Of a stretch of DNA of 64,000 nt, positions 44,836-57,736 are shown piece by piece. The position numbers and the translations under genes are program-made. Source of the stretch: Mytilus galloprovincialis (taxonomy: Eukaryota > Mollusca > Bivalvia > Mytilida > Mytilidae); the NCBI RefSeq assembly GCF_965363235.1, contig NC_134844.1, positions 74,145,497 through 74,209,496 of the forward strand, given 5' to 3'. The notes below the pieces were generated by a model. That model ran no database searches and was not told the origin of the DNA. It worked only from the letters and a program-made list of their open reading frames with translations. Position 1 is the first letter of the stretch, and every line of letters starts with the position of its first letter.

Positions 44836-46060
44836 TCTGGAAGTAAAATTAATTCACATGTTTCAATATCATTAAGAAAATAGAACCAGTTCTGTATAAT
44901 AACATAACTGATGGAAGAGAAATAGCACAATGCAACGCTGATTACTTTAGTTCAATATGTTTTCTCAAGTTTTCAAAAAGTTAATATGCAATCAATCAGA
45001 GTTCTCGGCCGCCTCGTTACTCGAGCATTCGGTCCAGTATTACATTTTGTTGTATGCATAGTTTTGTTTTTTGTTTCAGAACCTAATAGTATACTTACAC
45101 GATTAACATATATGATCTCTTTGTGTTTTTCAATTTGTTTAATTGTGTACTATTAAAGGGTAGATGTTTTATTGTTTCTGTTTAATTTATGTAAAAAAAG
45201 TCATCTTACTGAAAAAAAACTTCTGCTAAAAATTGCATTTCAAGACAAGTCATTGAAGCACCTGAGATTGACCCAATTTTTTAGCAGTGATTAGTGTATA
45301 GTTTTCTGTGTTGTGCTTTGTGTATTGCTGTATCCCTGTCTGTCTGTTTGTCTTTTTCCTTTTTAGCCAGTTGTTTTCGGTTTATTTTCGACCTATGTGT
45401 TTGAATATCCATTAATCGGTATTTTCGCCTCTCTTATACATATATACACAGCACCGACAGAATAAAAGTTATTCTTGTTCCTCAATATAAATATTTCATG
45501 CTTTTCCTAATAGTCGGTCGAATATGTTTGAGATACCGAAATCAACGACAACTTATGAGCAAAAATATTATGTTGGATACACGTTTATGAGATGTGTTTC
45601 TCTGAAACAATTTAAAAAAATCCATAAATCTAATGGGTTATTACAGAAATATTTGAAACATATAATTCGCTTGGAATAAAAAAAGAAATACTTACTTTCT
45701 CCTTTTTAATTTGATATACTTTCCCAGAAACTAAAACTTATCAAACGACTTTTCTAGCAAATATGATTTTTAGTGATATAATCATCAGACAAAACTAAAG
45801 TCCAATGTCCTTATTCCTGTACGTAATACGCGTACGCCCCTTTCACTTTTTGACGCAAGATAGAAATTCTGGAATCCTTAAACAGTGATTAAATACATCT
45901 ACATTACAAGTTTTTCCAAGTGGTCAATTCATTTCCCGTATTTTCAAGTACATATCCAATACTTACCTTTTACTTATACTGAAAAGACCAAATGTCTGTA
46001 AAATTCTCTATTTAACCAATTAATCAGGTCAAAACCCGAGTTATGTCGTCATCACTATCT
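44836..46060 (-). other. Tetraspanin 5' flank with possible non-coding first exons
   Basis: The first coding exon has an acceptor 1 bp before the ATG (acttccag), so a 5' UTR exon must exist. Minus-strand donors AAAG/gtaagt-like at 45695 and AAAG/gtaagt at 45966 could belong to alternative first exons. A family C repeat lies at ~45255-45435. Confidence 0.4.
45255..45435 (+). repeat. Dispersed repeat family C
   Basis: 'agcacctgagattgaccc', 'agttttctgtgttgtgcttt' and 'tcggtttattttcgacctatg'. Diverged copy. Confidence 0.6.
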
Positions 46061-46439
46061 AATCATAATTTCTGATATGAATAATTATCCGGTGGTTGAT
46101 AAATCAGAAAATTTCATATTTTTACATATAGGGTTCACAGATAACTTAAATGTGGCGCATTATCTAATTGGTGATATATGCGTAATAAAGAAATATGTTC
46201 ATCCCAGCTCCAACTGCCATATTAGGGTGTACACCCCTCCTACACCCCCCCCTTTCCCCCCACAAAAAAACAAACTTGGAATATTCCAACTGTGTTAGTC
46301 ATTGGCTATGAACTAGCTTTCAGATTTTAGTAGTTCGAGTAACTTTCGGTGCTGTGTGTCTATTGTTTAATTTTATGTTAATTTTTTTATGTGCCTCGAT
46401 CGTATTCATCTTTTGGGTTTAGCGAAATGCAACTAATTT

Positions 46440-46800
46440 TACAGTTTGTTCTTACGTTGCACTGTTACACCACGGACGGTTGAGCGCTCATAAACATGTT
46501 TAACCCCGCCACTTTTTTGTCAGGTCAGGAGCCATGCAGTTGTACAGTGGTTGTCGCTGTTTCATGTCTGTCGTATTGAGTGTGTTCGTTAATTGTTTTT
46601 GATAAATCAAGCTGTTTTTTTTACTCGTTTGAATTGTTTCACATATTTCATGTCGACCGGGGGCTTTAATTACGGACTATACGGTAAGGTTTTTTTCATT
46701 GTTAAAGGCCATAATTTGGCCTGTCATTTCTTATTACCACTTAATTTAAACTTTAGAGGATAGTTGTCTCATTAGCATTCATTTCACATCTCCTCATTGT
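46440..46800 (+). repeat. Mixed dispersed repeat (families A and B, partial)
   Basis: 'catgtttaaccccgccactttt', 'caggtcaggagcc', then a B-like end 'ggatagttgtctcattagca'. No gene. Confidence 0.6.
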
Positions 46801-47760
46801 CAAAGGAACCACCATTTAACTTCAAGTTGGGGTGGGGTTGGTGGGTGGGGAGGGGGGGGGGGGTTCTAAAAGATATTCTGATACATGATTTGATGAAAAC
46901 AAATATTATGGTCAAGCAGATTCCAAAAAAACAAATATTCTGAATTCAGTTTTTACCCCTTTGTCCCATACCTTGTTTGACTCAGACAAATTACTACACT
47001 CCCCCCCCCTTATCCTGAATTTAAATGGTTGTTCTCTTATACAAAAGTAAAACGACATTGTCAACGACTAGTGAAGTAACGTGTGCAGTGTACAACAAAC
47101 AAACAAACAAACAAAATCTTACCGTTATCACTTTTTGTTTGACCTCAATGGTCAATGTTCTTGACTCCCGTTAGATTTCAAATTCAAGTCTAGTCACTTT
47201 GGTTGTTGACTGCATGCACTCAAACGAATTAAAAATAGATCATCAAACAGCTTGACATATATCGTATTAAATAGGAAACGGTATCATATAACAAATTAGG
47301 CAATTAGGTGTTTGAGGCAAAAAAGTATAAGAAAACAATTAGATTATCTCTATTTTGTAATTTTTATCCACTTGCCACTTTTTCATAGATCCTATAGCCA
47401 TTTCTTAACCCTCTTTCCCACATATCCTCTTTTTGTATTCTCTATATCCTACATCTTCATTTTAAACCGCTATATCCCACATCCCAAGAGCGTGTGGACC
47501 CTCTTTCTCCCTTTTCAGTGATCTCGTACATCATCCCGCAGCATTTCTGATTCTTGAACGGTAAATGTCTATTGTCATATTCGTACTTGACCTGTATGTT
47601 ATGCCAAATGGTCAACGACGTTGAATTTATATTAAAACATAAAACAAAAACAAACGATTCATGAGGAAGCTAAGGGTTATAACTGTAATTGCAAGTCCTT
47701 GGTATCATAGTTATATTTATGAAGAAGGTACTTCAGTTATCACCCGTATAAACAAAAACA
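46801..47760. other. Intergenic, no gene seen
   Basis: G-run at ~46850-46862 and a (CAAA)n tract at ~47094-47116. No supported exon. Confidence 0.4.
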
Positions 47761-49215
47761 ACTAGAGGCTCTCAAGAGCCTGTGTCGCTCACCTTGGTCT
47801 ATGTGCATATTAAGCAATGGACACAGATAAAATCATGATATATAAAATTGTGTTTTGGTGATCATGATGTGTTTGTAGATCTTACTTTACTGGACATTCT
47901 TCTTGCTACAATTATCTCTATCTATAATGAACTTGGCCCAGTAATTACAGTGGAAAATATACTCTAAAAATTTACAAAAATTTACAAAAATTTATGAAAA
48001 TTGTTAAAAAAATGACTATAAAGGGCAATAACTCCTTAAGGGGTAAACTGACAATTTTGGTCATGTTGACTTATTTGTAAATCTTACTTTGCTGTTTACA
48101 GTTTATCTCTATCTATTATAATATTCAAGATAATCACCAAAAACTGCAAAATTTCCTTAAAATTACTAATTCTGGGGCAGCAACCCAACAACAGGCTGTC
48201 TGTTTTGTCTAAAAATTTCAGGACAGATAGGTCTTGACCTGATAAACAATTTATCCCCTGTCAGATTTTCTCTAAATGTTTTGGTTTCAGAGATATAAGC
48301 GAAAATCTATATTTCGCCCCTATGTACTATTTTTAGCCATGGCGGCCATTTTGGTTGGTTTGCAGGGTCACGCCACATATTTTTAAAACTAGATACCCAA
48401 ATGATGATTGTGGCCAAGTTTGGTTAAATTTGGCCTGTAGTTTCAGAGTAGAAATTTTTTTAAAAGAATACAAAGGAGTAGGTCCGGTAAGGACCGATTT
48501 TGGCCTCAAATTTCAGGTTCATCTGACGAAAGATTTTGACTACTTTTTAAACACTTAAGTGTCTATTTTATTTGAATTAATTAGTTTATGTGAAAGATTT
48601 TAACAGATTTAGTCATTAAAAACGATCCGATTCAAGCTCAAATTTGAAAAATCTACCTAATATGCCGAAAAATGTCACTTTTCAGATGGTTTTTGGTAAA
48701 AATGAAAGTGGCCGCATCCGTGTTCATCCTCAACCTTTATATATGTTATGCATTATCATAAAATACAACTTACATTTCAATATTAAGGATGAACACGAAT
48801 GCGGCCACTTTCGTTTTACACGAAAACCGTCTAAAATTTAACTAAAATGCTAGAATATGAGGATTTCAGTAATTTAGCATGACTTAATGGTGCTAGTACC
48901 GGATATATGTGCATTGTATTGTCAAAAACAGCCCATATTTTAGTAGCAGAAGCATTCTATTGTCCAATAAATAACTTAAGGTTTACATTTTAACAATTTT
49001 GTAAAACTGCTATATTTTGGGGCCAAAAAGGGGTCTTACTGAACCTACTCCTTTTAGAAAAATGGTTTAAAATTGACTAAAAAGGGCAAAAACTCCTTAA
49101 TGCGTCAACTGACAATTTTGGTCATATTGACTTATTTGTAGATCTTACTTTGCTGAACATTATTGCTGTTTACAGTTTATCTCTATCTATAATAATATTC
49201 AAGATAATAAGCAAA
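47761..49215 (+). repeat. Dispersed repeat 'actagaggctctcaagagcc', split by a MITE
   Basis: Starts 'actagaggctctcaagagcc' and contains two related units with 'gggcaataactccttaa' and 'gacaattttggtcat' near 48020 and 49083. The palindromic MITE at 48472-49053 interrupts it. Widespread in mussels by my recollection; non-coding. Confidence 0.7.
48472..49053. mobile_element. Palindromic MITE (AAAGGAGTA termini), copy 2
   Basis: Same family as 43689-44311, in inverted orientation relative to it. Left AAAGGAGTAGGTCCGGTAAG, right CTACTCCTTT. It keeps the inner 'gaaagtggccgcatccgtgt' and 'acacgaatgcggccactttc' pair. No clear target duplication. Confidence 0.8.
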
Positions 49216-49219
49216 AACC

Positions 49220-49500
49220 GTATTTTTGAGTCTGTCCAAGGTCAAAAGCATAAGGCCTTTATTAGTCTTGCTTGTTTTTTTCTAAATTTTAGTTCATTTA
49301 TACATGTTTCGGAGTTTAGTGTGACGTCCATTTTCATTGAACTAGTACACAATCTTGACAAGGGGCCAGCTAAGCCCGCCTCTGTGAGCTGGATTTTCTC
49401 GCTGCGTTGAAGACCCATTGATGGACTTGCCTGTCTGTTTTCTCCTCTTTGATCGGGTTGTCTCGTTGACATATTCCCCATATTCATTCTTAATTCAATT
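49220..49500 (+). repeat. Dispersed repeat family A
   Basis: 'gtctgtccaaggtcaaaagc', 'ggcctttattagtcttg', 'aggggccagctaagcc' to 'attcattcttaattca'. Confidence 0.8.
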
Positions 49501-49860
49501 ATAGAGAAACTCCTCCTGGTAGTGTTTTTCGATGGCTTAACATATCACGTGGACTGTAAGGTCGTTGATTTATTGGTTATAATTGATGTTTACTGAATGT
49601 ACATTGGCAAGTATTTCATGGATTTTCTGGAAGAGAACAAATTATACATTACATATACAATAGAAAGATTATGTTAAGTTGGTCGTTAAGTAAGATTCTC
49701 AAATTGGTCATAAAAAAACGATTTTATTTATGTGTCACCATAGAAAATCAGCGCATGTTTGGTTATGTGTGATATTTTGTCAAGCAGCAGGACACCTACG
49801 GAAAATTCCGACGAAAAATTGTTGTTGAGAGGGTTATTATGGTAACATGCCGAAATCACA

Positions 49861-50070
49861 ATGGTTATCGGATTTCGCCCCTGCGTAAGTATACGTACAT
49901 TAATCTGTATGCGTATCCTCCTATTGGGATTCGGAGGTAGCTTAAGTTTGTTTCTTTTATGTGTTGTTATTTTGGTCAACTTACCGAGATTAATAAGGGG
50001 AGGGTTTAGAATGGCAAAGTCTGGTTTAACCCTTCCTCATATTGATGCACCTGTCCAGGACCAGGAACCT
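49861..50070 (+). CDS. Possible first coding exon, type II membrane-like N-terminus
   Basis: An open frame runs into a clean donor (GAACCT/gtaagtg at 50071). Starting at the inner ATG at 49909 or the outer one at 49861 gives a hydrophobic run (LLLGFGGSLSLFLLCVVILV), then NLPRLIRGG and a polar stretch ending HIDAPVQDQEP, the layout of a signal anchor with a stem. Starting at 50011 gives only 20 codons without a membrane segment. No downstream exon was found; the next kilobases are retrotransposon sequence. A second donor-like GTAAGTATAC at 49884 adds ambiguity. Confidence 0.3.
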
Positions 50071-50179
50071 GTAAGTGTTTATATATGTTGTCTTATTTTA
50101 CACATATATACATAAAAAAATCGAGTTTAGTGTATATTGTATATTATTATATTGATCTTTTTTTCAATATTGACCCAAG

Positions 50180-50935
50180 ACGATCGAGTTCGAGCTTGAT
50201 CACATTAACATGTTAAACCCGCCACATTTTTGCGCCTGTCCCAAGTCAGAAGGCTCTGGCCTTTGTTAGTCTTGTATTATTTTTAATTTTAGTTTCTTGT
50301 GTACAATTTGGAGTTTAGTATGGCGTTCATTATCACTGAACTAGTATATACATGTATATTTTTTTATTGAGTTAAGCCTGCCAATTGATATTTTATCGTG
50401 TGTTTTCTATGTTGTGATGTTATGCTATTGTTTCAGAAAAGGGAGAAGGTTTTGTACCATTAAAACGTTTAATCCCGCTGCAAATGTTTGCACCTGTCCT
50501 AAGTAAGGAATCTGTACAGTAGTTGTCGTTTGTTCATGTAGTTTATACGTGTTTCTCGTTTCTCGTTTTTTTAATATAGATTAGACCGTTGGTTTCCCCG
50601 TTTGAATGGTTTTACACTAGTAATTATGTGGCCCTTTATAGCTTGTTGTTCGGTGTGAGCCAAGGCTCCGTGTTGAAGGCGCCTGCCGTACATTGACCTA
50701 TAATGGTTTACTTTTATAAATTGTTATTTGGATGGAGAGTTGTCTCATTGGCACTCACACCACATCTTCCTATATCTATATTTGTTTAGGGGCCAGCTGA
50801 AGGACACCTCCGGGTGCGGGAATTTGTCGCTGCATTGAAGACCTGTTGATGACCTTCTGCTGTTGTCTGATCTATGGTCGGGTTTTTGTCTCTGACACAT
50901 TTCCCATTTCCATTCTCAATTTTATATATATTTCA
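50180..50935 (+). repeat. Cluster of families A and B
   Basis: 50180-50360 is the first half of A ('ttaaacccgccacatttttgc', 'agtatggcgttcattatcac'). 50580-50775 is B ('tgaatggttttacact', 'gccaaggctccgtgttg'). 50785-50930 is the second half of A. Confidence 0.75.
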
Positions 50936-51169
50936 AGATTGTATGTTGTCCTCTAAATGTATTTTGCTTGATTAATTTTGTCTTGAGGTTGCTGTCCCGC
51001 TGACTTTTAGTCCCTTATCTCCTTTAATTCCTATTGATAGTTGTCTGGAAAAGGTATTTTGGTTTCATTTTTTTTTATTCGATCGTCCTAAACATGCATT
51101 GGATACTTGCCAATGAAAACAGATATGGAAATCTTTTATTATAGTTTTGTCGGGCAAACTCGCTTTTTA

Positions 51170-54110
51170 TTTTAAATGGGCGAATGGGAGGTAACTCGGG
51201 AAATTTTACCTGTCGAAATGTTAGCGTTGTAGATTTATGTGATCACATCTGTACATCTGTTGAGATTTGTGTGCAACTTTTTTCTGCACGATTTTTCTGA
51301 ATTATTTTCTGATGTACACAGTCCTATAACAGTTTCCTTTAAGAGCACGTATCAAGAACATTCTGATTCTGAAAATATTTCACAAAATACAAATGAAAAA
51401 GATGAAAAAATTAAAAAGTGGAATTGGGATTTACAAAATGATTTTAAAAATATTTTGTCTCAAGAAAGAAAAGACATGATTTTTGAAAGTCTAAATCAAA
51501 TTTCAAGTGATAATATTGACCAATTGAATGTAATACGATTTTTGATGATGTTTGTAAAATTATGCTTAATTCTGCCAGAAATACGTTTGGTATTTTCAAA
51601 CCAAAGAAACGAAAAAAATTAAAGCCAGTAGATAAACCTTGGTTTGATGAGGAGTGTAGATTTGCTTGGCAAAATTATAGAAAACTAAAGAGAAATATTT
51701 CATCAAAATCTTCTGTTCAACAAAAGCAGAACTTAAGACTTACGGAAAAAAAAATAAACAAATTTTAGATAAAAAAATCAATTTACATAGAAAGAAAATG
51801 ATGATAATATGAAAAATTTAAAATCGAAAAATCCAGGAGAATTCTGGAAATTATTAAACCAAGGGAAAAGAAAACAACAACCTGATATACCTATAGAGTC
51901 TTTATTCGATTTTTTTAAAGGTCTAGATGCTGGTGATGTTGACACAGCTACCACAGATTTACCGGGTATTGACCCTGATCAACATGGGTCAAATAATATT
52001 GATATAAATCTCCCTATATTACAAGGGATGAAGTAATATTATGTATTAGAAAAATGAAAAATAATAAAGCATGTGGTGAAGATAGGGTTATAAATGAATA
52101 TATAAAATCTACTGTTGATGTTTTTTTTACCATTTTATGAAAAAGTGTTTAACATGATATTTGACACAGGTATAATACCTAGCAAATGGTTGATTGGCAA
52201 TATTAAACCAGTATACAAAAACAAGGGGGATAGACTTAATCCCAAAAATTTTAGACCGATTACTATTCTAAGCTGTATGAGTAAATTATTCACTTCACTT
52301 TTGAATGAAAGAATTAAGACATTTGTCGAAAATTTTGATGTTTTAAATGAAAGTCAATGTGGTTTTAGATCTGGATACAGTACGAATGACAATTTATTTA
52401 CTTTGTCGGCTTTTTTTGATATTTTGAAACAAAAGAAAAAAAGTTATTTGCAGCCTTTATAGATTTCGAAAGAGCTTTTGATACCATTTGGCGTGATGGA
52501 CTCTGGTTTAAGTTGCTTACTCAACATATAAATGGAAAAATGTATAATGTAATTATACATTTATATGAAAATATTAAATCAAATATTGTATATAACAGTA
52601 ATGTGTCAGACTTTTATGTGTAACAAAGGTGTCCGCCAAGGTGAAAACTTATCCCCTATATTATTTGCATTATATTTAAATGACCTAGAACACTTTTTGG
52701 AAGACAAAAGCCTGCGGGGGCTTGAGAGTATTTCTGAGGAAATTGAGTCCAAGCTTCAAATTTATCTAAAACTGTTTGTAATCCTTTATGCGGACGACAC
52801 AGTACTATTGGCAGAAAGTGCTGATGATTTACAGAAACAGCTGGATTCTTTCAGTGAATACTGTAATGTTTGGAAGCTTAAAGTTAACGTCACGAAAACT
52901 AAAGTGATGATTTTTTCTAGAGGCAGAATGCCGTCAAAACTGCATTTTGATATAGACGGCACGGACATTGAAATTGTTAAAGAATTTAACTATTTGGGCA
53001 TATTATTATCTAGAACTGGTAATACTAAAATAGCACAGAAACACTTAGCAGAAAAAGCAACAAAAGCTATGTTTAATGTGTTGAAAGCAGGCCGCATGCA
53101 TAATCTTTCTATTCAATGTCACTTAGATCTTTTTGATAAAGTTGTGAAACCCATACTTTTGTATGGATGTGAAATTTGGGGCATGGTAATGTTGAAATTA
53201 TAGAAAGAATCCATCTGAAATTCTGTAAACTTCTTTTGAAACTGAAAAATTCCACATCTAACTATATGGTATACGGTGAACTTGGTAGATATCCTTTGGA
53301 CATTAATATTAAATTAAAAATAGTGTCTTATTGGTGTAAGTTATTATCCGCTAAAGAGACTAAGCTTTCTTCTATCGCATATAGACTATTAAAAACACTA
53401 TTTATACTGTTAATAATGTATGTACATTTTTTGTGAGTAAAGTTAAAAATATTTTGGATGAATGTGGTTTTTTAAATATTTGGATTTCTCAATGTTTTGT
53501 TAATGATATATGGTTAAAAAATGCACTTAAGTTGCGATTACAAGACCATTATAAACAGTTGTGGAATACACAATTACAAGAGTCTACAAAAGCAGTAAAT
53601 TATAGAATTTTTAAGTTAGAATTAAATTTTGAAAAATATTTTGATATCTTGGATATGCACGAAAGTATTATTTTGTGTAGATATAGAACCACAAACCACA
53701 GACTCCCAATAGAGACAGGGAGGTGGAATAATGTTAATAGAAATGATAGAAAATGTCATCTTTGTAATATTGGTAGTATGGGAGACGAATTACATTATCT
53801 GCTAGAATGTCCATTTTTTTTAACGACAGCAGACAATTATACCTTGATAAGTACTATTTGGCTCGTGTTAATACACGTACATTTGGAAAACTGATGAGCA
53901 AACTAAACAAAAAGTCAGAGTTAAAAAGATTTTGTAAGCTTATAAAGTGTATAAATAAACATGTGGGTCCTCCTGGCTAAAATGTATATTATTTTGAAAC
54001 CACTGTATTTTATATATGTTTTGTAAATAGATGCACATTCATGTACATATTTTGCACTCTCTCTGTACCTATGTATCTGCAATGGTTATGAGAATAAAGA
54101 TATAGTATAG
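51170..54110 (+). mobile_element. Non-LTR retrotransposon, 5'-truncated and frameshifted (element 1)
   Basis: Coding fragments in shifting frames give, in order: the end of an APE-type endonuclease (FSELFSDVHSPI, near 51290-51335); a linker (KPVDKPWFDEEC); and reverse transcriptase with FRPITILSCMSK (~52250), GVRQGENLSPILFALYLNDL (~52630-52690), the catalytic YADDTVLLA (YADD at 52787-52798), FNYLGILLS and PILLYGCEIWG (~53150). A C-terminal region with CHLC...HYLLEC follows, a common zinc-binding-like tail. At least five frameshifts or stops make it inactive. The 3' end is near 'gagaataaagatatagtata'. The clade (Jockey/CR1/I group) cannot be fixed by eye. Confidence 0.9.
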
Positions 54111-54254
54111 CCACGGACGACATGAAAACAACAATCCATCAATCAAGAACATACATATTCCTAAATTGATTTATTGATTGATTGATACGCTCTTTAGTGT
54201 CGTTCGTTTAGTTTATAGTACTAGTTAGTCCTGCGTTTTAACTTGAATTACGTC

Positions 54255-55276
54255 CCTTTGCATGTTTGATGCCATGGTAGAGCCTATTCTTTTATATGGG
54301 TGTGAGATTTGGGGATACGAAAACCTGAAAATTTTAGAACAAATTCACTTAAATTTTTGTAAACGTATTCTAAGAGTAAGATCTTCAACGCCTAACTATA
54401 TGGTATATGGAGAATTAGGCAGATTTCCATTAGAAATAAGTCAAAATAAGAATGACATCATTTTGGAGAAGGATAATGCATGGTGACAAATTAAGTAGTA
54501 ATATGTATAGATTATTATTAAGTTTAATGCAAAATAGCGGTCAATCATTCAAATGGCTGAACTTTATAGAATCAATATTTAATGATACAGGACTAGGATA
54601 TGTGTTTGTCAATCAAGATAGTGCTGACTACAAACATCTGATAAAACAGGTTTTACAAGACCAATATATACAAAAATGGCATCAAGATGTCCAATTATCT
54701 TCCCGAGGTGTATTTTATTCTAGTTATAAAAACTGTTTTGGATTTGAAAATTATTTAATAAAAATACCGGAAAATGCAAGAATCTGGATGACAAAATTAA
54801 GAACGTCTAATATAAAAATTCCCATTGAAACTGGGCGTTGGCACAATATTCCGGCGGAGGACAGAAAATGTCACATATGTAAAGAAAGTGTAGGAGACGA
54901 ATTTCACTATCTTTTTATATGCAAGTCTCCTCAACTGGTTACTTTTAGAGAACAACATATCCCTAGTTATTATACGAAGCATCCAAGTAAGCAGAAATTA
55001 TCTGTAATGTTATCTTACTGTAATGTCAATTTATATAGACAGGTGGCATCTTTTATCAAAAAGCTGAATAACCTATTGTGATATGTATATTAATTTGTCT
55101 TATTTTTTTTATTTTTTTTATTGTTTTTTTTTTTAAATTATATTGTTTTTTATTTTGTTTTTTTTAATGTTACCTTTGTATTATAAATTATGTTTACCAT
55201 TGTATATATGTACCTCATGTTACACATTTATGTGTCTGAGCGTTGCTTTACAATAAAATCTTGAAATCTTGAATCT
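54255..55276 (+). mobile_element. Related non-LTR retrotransposon, severely 5'-truncated (element 2)
   Basis: Starts inside the reverse transcriptase C-terminus (PILLYGCEIWG) and runs through two frames (54262-54486, 54452-55081) to CHICKESVGDEFHYLFICK. The stop is followed by AATAAAATC and a short (AATCTTG)n tail. It is homologous to element 1 but diverged, and lies ~145 bp downstream in the same orientation. Confidence 0.9.
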
Positions 55277-56285
55277 TGCATGATAGCCTTCCACAAATGT
55301 TGAATTTGATTCCGATTTTCGCTGTTCCGTGCTTGTCTATGATACTGGACAGTGAAAAATATGGTAACTTTATTTTCCATTAAATGAACTCACAATGATG
55401 TTATAGTTTCACATCAGACATTATGTTAGACGGGAAACAATAAGTTACAAAGTCTGAACAAACGCTTTAGATATATTTATTGTCGATATAAAAAAAAATA
55501 GAGCATATGATTGCCAATATGAGACATCACGCCAACAGAGACCCGAAATGACTTAGAAGTTTTAATATCTATGGATCATCGTACAGCCTTCAGCAATGAG
55601 TCAACTCTATAATGCACACAAAAGGTCCTAGGCAAAAAAATCTTTATCTTTAAAAAAGGGCAGAAAATAAAAATAGGCTGTAGTTACAAATCACAAAATG
55701 TACTAAAAATACAAATTTGAAATCATCAGGAAGACCCGACTCCTTCCCAAACCACGCTGGGTCAGCCTCTGAGTAACCAAATAATTGCCTCTGTGTCTTC
55801 ATTCAAAAAGTCTTTTGTGTAAGACTGCTATTTACAAAGAGAATCTGACGTTAAATAAAAGTGTGGTCATCCTGTAAACGCATCTTTCTTTTGAGGTTCT
55901 GCTCTACAAAAATAAAAAAACTGCATGTACACTTTTACATCATCCATTTCTTAACCCCTTTTCTGCGACTTATATTGCCGCTTTCGGTTCTTCTAAATCC
56001 TTCTATGATGGTGTGGATTGGTGTATATGAAAAAGAGAAAAATGGGCAAAAATACACTGTACACTTTTCATCATCCATTCTTCGACTTCATGACAGTTTT
56101 AATGTTGTCCCTTTCGGAATTGTCTAAGTCCTTCTATGAGGATGTGTATTGGGGTCTACAAAATAGAGAATAATATATATACAAAAGAAAAAGAAAAAAA
56201 AAGAGAAATATGGAACAAATTCACAAAACACGAAAGAATAGATAAAATAAACAACAAATAAAGAATATAGAAAAATGGCCAAAAC
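55277..56285. other. Intergenic with repeat fragment
   Basis: A dispersed fragment at ~55500-55625 contains 'atgattgccaatatgagaca' and 'atcgtacagccttcagcaatgag'. Around 55925-56120 two degenerate copies of 'tgtacacttttcatcatccatt' and 'ccttctatga.gatgtg.attgg' form a short tandem. No gene. Confidence 0.45.
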
Positions 56286-56357
56286 CTGGGACTATTATAC
56301 TAATTAGTATGATAGTCCCAACTATTATATACTAAATTAGTATAACTTAGTCCCAGC
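56286..56357. repeat. Nested small inverted repeat
   Basis: GGGACTATTATACTAATTAG with its continuation is a 32-bp palindrome with one mismatched pair (56288-56319). This sits inside a wider inverted pair, CTGGGACTA...TTATACTAA at both ends. Confidence 0.75.
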
Positions 56358-56562
56358 TTAAACTGATGACCGGAGAATACAGATATATTTATAGGATCCC
56401 CATTCACTGACCCACTTCAATGAGTCGAGAGAAAAAAAGGTTTTCTTGTAGATTAGTTAAAAGAGCAATACGGTACCTTCGTGTTGCACCAACTTTAGAA
56501 AAAAAAATTCAAACGTTTATTAATTGTTAAGGGTTGTCACTAGGGGATGACAATGGGAGTTA

Positions 56563-56789
56563 GGGACGACATCAAAAGATCGATGTAGGATAAAAAACTT
56601 AAATCAAATAGTTTGGGGGTGGGGGGTTAAAATTCTACAAGTTTTGTATATCTAAAATCGATTTTTACATATATCCCTATTGGTAAATCAATTTTTCCCA
56701 AATTAAGTTAAGAGGGGGTGAGGGTGTCAGTGAAAAAACTATGTGAATTAAGTTTTTTTTATCCTACATTGAACTTTTGATGTCGTCCC
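56563..56789. mobile_element. Harbinger-like MITE with TTA target duplication
   Basis: Ends GGGACGACATCAAAAG and CTTTTGATGTCGTCCC, with TTA directly repeated at 56560-56562 and 56790-56792. The 3-bp TWA duplication and GGG start fit PIF/Harbinger. 227 bp, non-coding. A half copy lies at 33341-33468. Confidence 0.85.
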
Positions 56790-56809
56790 TTATTAAATAA
56801 GGGTTAGGG

Positions 56810-57000
56810 CATAGGCGGATCCAGGGGCGGGTGCTCGAGGGCGGGTGGCCCTGGGGGTCCCGGGTCCGCCTATGTAGGAAAAAAATTTGGTTGATTATAT
56901 ACGAAAATTCACTGAAGAATGACTGGAGAGCCCCCTTTTAGGTCAGTCAGTGCCCCACCCCCTTTTTTTACAAAGTTCTGGATCCGCCACTGGAGGCCTA
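56810..57000. mobile_element. Cluster of GGCGGATCC-type MITE ends
   Basis: A compact pair ATAGGCGGATCCAGGGGCGG and CCCGGGTCCGCCTAT (56811-56873) is followed by a second right end GGATCCGCCACTGG at ~56983-56997, preceded by 'tcagtcagtgcccc'. This is a truncated or composite element. Confidence 0.6.
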
Positions 57001-57736
57001 GGGCTTGGGTTGGAAGGAGGAATTTAATCATGAGGCCTGCCGGGTTTGTACGAGAGATAACTGTCCATCCTCGAGCTGATAAAATTCTACCTAGTTGATT
57101 GTTCATTGTCTTATAAGTTTTTTTTCTTATAGTCATTTTAGCTTTGTAACTCAGTCTATTTTTGTCCAAGATCCTTTTATTAATTGAAAGTGGCAACGAA
57201 TATCCTATAAATGTCATAAATCTGTTTTCACATGCAAAAAATATGTAATAACACATATGATAAATATGTGACTAAATCTTTTTAAGTAATTACGATTTTT
57301 CTATAATCTGATTTCAAACAAACCCCCATTCTTTATTTTTTGACAGGTGCCAGTTATGATTAACCTTTTCTTAGACATGCAAATAGTGCTAACTAACTAG
57401 CTTCCCGTTTTAGTCATTTTTCTTTTGGATTCTCGTCTTGTATTTTTTCCGTGTCCATTTTACAACAATGAATGCAGTACACAACATATTTTCGTTAATG
57501 AATTGCAAATATAAATGTTTACTTAACGGTTTACAACAAAGGCGAATCACGGGCACCTGCCAAGCGGAGTAATACACAACATGTTTTATAGTTCCGGTCA
57601 ATTTTGTAATGGCTGCCAATGATCTCAAAAAATACAAATGTGACCTAAATAAGTTTACCGTTCCTAAATTTATGGACATTATTGATGTCTGGGACCGGAC
57701 TTTCTTGTTTTTACAGACATTCATCTGTCCGTAAGG
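57001..57736. other. Intergenic, no gene seen
   Basis: Minus-strand ORFs at 56909-57256 and 57410-57724 lack domains; the first overlaps repeat sequence. Confidence 0.35.
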
